A DNA stretch of 64,000 nt from Robertkochia flava (GTDB lineage: Bacteria > Bacteroidota > Bacteroidia > Flavobacteriales > Flavobacteriaceae). The number at the start of each line of letters is the position of its first letter. Within the stretch, counting starts at the first letter, position 1. The stretch lies in the NCBI RefSeq assembly GCF_020166515.1, contig NZ_JAINZT010000007.1, positions 372,001 to 436,000 on the forward strand, given 5' to 3'. The notes below the pieces were generated by a model, which ran no database searches, had not been told where the DNA came from, and worked only from the letters and a program-made list of their open reading frames with translations. The translations under genes were made by a program, and so were the position numbers. Below, one piece after another: positions 62,239 through 64,000 of this stretch.

Positions 62239-63426
62239 TTACTTTTTTAAAAGAAAGCAGAGTCCTACAGCCGGTCCAATTCCCAGGGGGAGCAACAGCA
62301 CGGTTGTGGGTATGACGGATTCAAGCCAGGTTAACAGTTGTATGCTGAAGATGGTAATACTAAAGCCAATACAATTCACTATGGTCAGGGCCGAACCCTT
62401 GAATTCGGGAATGGCATTCCGGGCAACTAGCGTAGAGAAGAGGGGAGAGTCGGCAATAACGGTCATTCCCCAAAAGCACAGAAATCCCAGAATAAATTCC
62501 CGGGGAGCATTCCCAAATACCAGGGGAGAAACCAGGCAGCATAAAAAGGAACCCGACAGGGCCAGGGTGGCTATCTTTTTGCTTCCTTTCCTGTGAGCGA
62601 TATACCCACCGAGAACACAGGCCGGAGCGCCTAAGCCGATGATGACAAAAGACCAGAATGAGTTTAGCGTCTCTGCATTCTTAAGTACAAATGCAAGGAT
62701 CACCGGAACAAATGCCCAGAAGGCATACAATTCCCACATATGTCCGAAATACCCGAAGGCTGCAGTCCGGAATTTGCGATCGCGGAACACCTGTATGACC
62801 CCGGAAGGCTTAAATTCCCGATTGGGCTTCCGGTAGGGGCCGTCGGGCACAAAAAGTAAAATAAGAAATCCCCCTGCGGTGGCCAGCAGTGAGGTGGCTG
62901 CGTTCACCCATTTCCATGGCAGCTCCCCAAGGCCGGAGGTGTAATTCAGAAAATGGGGAAGGGCGGTGCCTAAAACCAGGGCGCCTACCAGCTACCCCAG
63001 GCTTTTTCCCAGTCCTTTCTCAAAATAATCGGCTGCCAGTTTCATGCCTACCGGATAGATACCCGCCAGGCAGATACCTGTAAGGGTTCTCAGTAAAACC
63101 AGTGTGGTAAGGGAATTTCCCTCCAGGATAACTCCAAGGTTGGCAACTGCCCCAAGCACGGCACAGAAAAAAAACACCCTGGAAGGAGAAAACCGGTCGG
63201 CAATGGTAAGAAAGGCAAATACCAGGGTACCCAAAATAAAACCTAGCTGCACGGCAGAGGTAAGATGCCCCAGGGCCGAGTTACTCAGGCTAAAGGCCGT
63301 TTCCACATCAGCTAATACCGCATTAGTGGCAAACCAAAGGGAAGTGCCCAGAAACTGGGCAATTACAATGGCAGGAAGAATATGCTTTCTGGTAACGGGT
63401 ATTTCTGATGTAACGCTTACAGACAT
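62239..63426 (-). pseudogene. MFS transporter interrupted by an in-frame TAG
   Basis: A single reading frame of about 395 codons encodes a 12-helix major-facilitator protein: MSVSVTSEIPVTRKHILPAI, then TSLWFATNAVLADV, LLRTLTGICLAGIYPVGMKLAADYF, and after the stop LVGALVLGTALPHF and FGYFGHMWELYAFWAFVPV. The amber codon at 62994-62992 falls after EKGLGKSLG, and the frame continues without a shift. One base change (for example from TGG or CAG) would explain it, giving a recent pseudogene or a sequencing error. The downstream half could reinitiate at GTG 62907. Confidence 0.85.
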
Positions 63427-63540
63427 TTGGACTGGAAAATACGAAGAAAGTTCTTCCTGTATCGGGTTATATTTTTCAATTTTCGAAGAAAAAAGTATTA
63501 ATAGAATAATTTTCTTAGTTTCGAAACTAATTTGGTAACC

Positions 63541-63621
63541 ACCTACCGTGCTGTGCACCGGCAGGATTTCTTCCCGAGAGGGATGGCAAGCTAACAACCT
63601 ACCGTGCTGCGCACTGGCAGG
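63541..63621. repeat. interspersed element, two internal copies
   Basis: ACCTACCGTGCTGTGCAC...GGCAGG (63541-63565) and ACCTACCGTGCTGCGCAC...GGCAGG (63597-63621) flank a CAGGATTTCTTCCCGAGAGG segment. Related copies occur inverted at 41053-41082 and, partly, at 31544-31596. Each of the three sits beside or inside a heptamer array. Confidence 0.7.
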
Positions 63622-63626
63622 CAAGC

Positions 63627-63677
63627 TAATGACTAACGACTAACCACAAACGACTAACCACTAACCACTAACCACCA
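63627..63677. repeat. heptamer array (ACTAACC/ACTAACG)
   Basis: About seven units of period 7 (GACTAAC, CACTAAC and variants) end directly before the ATG of the DUF2891 gene. The unit resembles the AACTAAC array near argE'. Confidence 0.8.
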
Positions 63678-63680
63678 CAT

Positions 63681-64000
63681 ATGAAACCCTGGATCGGCAT
63701 CACCACCTTGATACTCTTATTATCCTCCTGTAAACAGGAAGCCCCGGAACCTTCGGCAGAAGAGGCGCTTCCACCACTTACTCTTAGCCTGGAAGAGGCC
63801 AACCGCTTATCTAAACTTCCTTTTGATTGCCTGCAAACCGAATATCCCAATCGCCTGGGGCAAACGCTTAATGATTCCACCCATTTGCAAAATCCCAAAA
63901 CACTTCACCCTGCCTTTTACGGGTGTTTTGACTGGCATTCCTCCGTCCACGGACATTGGAGCCTGGTGAGTCTGTTAAAGCAGTTTCCCGACCTGGAGGG
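63681..64000 (+). CDS. DUF2891 family lipoprotein, N-terminal fragment
   Basis: The first 106 codons of a gene that runs off the right edge. It starts at ATG 63681 with a lipoprotein signal (LILLLSSC, Cys17). The mature part contains FDCLQTEYPNRLGQTL and HPAFYGCFDWHSSVHGHWSLV, the diagnostic N-terminal motif of DUF2891. The function is unknown; the many conserved His and Trp residues suggest an enzyme. A heptamer array immediately precedes the start. Confidence 0.85.
   Translation, partial: MKPWIGITTLILLLSSCKQEAPEPSAEEALPPLTLSLEEANRLSKLPFDCLQTEYPNRLGQTLNDSTHLQNPKTLHPAFYGCFDWHSSVHGHWSLVSLLKQFPDLE

Overview
The window reads as a chromosomal segment of a marine-type Flavobacteriaceae (Bacteroidota). 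Supporting signs are the first residues of a SusC-like TonB-dependent receptor, many lipoprotein and Sec signal peptides ending in AQ or SC, the acyl-citrulline type arginine operon (argF' with a linked acyltransferase), the run tpx-dgkA-ftsK-lolA-lptG-ribB, weak ribosome binding sites and TAnnTTTG-like promoter elements. No CRISPR array, prophage, insertion sequence or rRNA was seen. There is one tRNA, tRNA-Ser(TGA).

Layout. 1-1401: edge of a glycan-uptake locus (susC start on -, AraC-type regulator on +). 1591-5368: rsgA, a HipA-like kinase with a DUF3037 partner, and an RhlE-like RNA helicase. 5369-6600: gene-free mosaic of palindromic repeats, then tRNA-Ser with its terminator. 6919-10278 (+): TSUP permease, nitroreductase, DegT aminotransferase, an unknown protein. 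10305-14796 (-): amidohydrolase, PhzF isomerase, M19 dipeptidase, O-methyltransferase. 15123-21761 (-): envelope and cell-division run ribBX, lptG, lolA, ftsK, dgkA, tpx. 22344-25206 (-): peroxiredoxin-thioredoxin operon and NhaC. 25463-26422 (+): UDP-xylose synthase.

26499-39591 (-) is an amino-acid block. The arginine operon is transcribed acyltransferase-argG-argC-proC2-argD-argF'-argB-argE'-argH, preceded by an Arg-rich leader ORF and closed by a strong terminator. A separate proC-proA-proB unit follows. Together these convert glutamate to proline and, through N-acylated intermediates, to arginine. 39716-47154 (+): pabB, an alpha/beta hydrolase, tilS, a CocE-like hydrolase and a sodium symporter. 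47347-49083 (-): small membrane and regulatory proteins. 49513-51051 (+): yifB/comM. 51405-54205 (-): RlpA, a beta-lactamase-fold hydrolase and a cyclase-family lipoprotein.

54215-61931 (-) is the most unusual region. It holds three paralogous membrane adenylate cyclases with predicted periplasmic TPR sensors, interleaved with three small paralogous proteins that end in an IDP-(D/E)-(I/L)-R motif. I know of no description of this combination. One cyclase has an in-frame TGA inside its apparent signal peptide. An adjacent MFS transporter is split by a TAG, and a four-helix-bundle gene has lost its start, so decay (or sequencing error) recurs in the window.

A second theme is short tandem arrays of period 6, 7, 8 or 9 lying in intergenic gaps. 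Several abut or contain the stop codon of the preceding gene.
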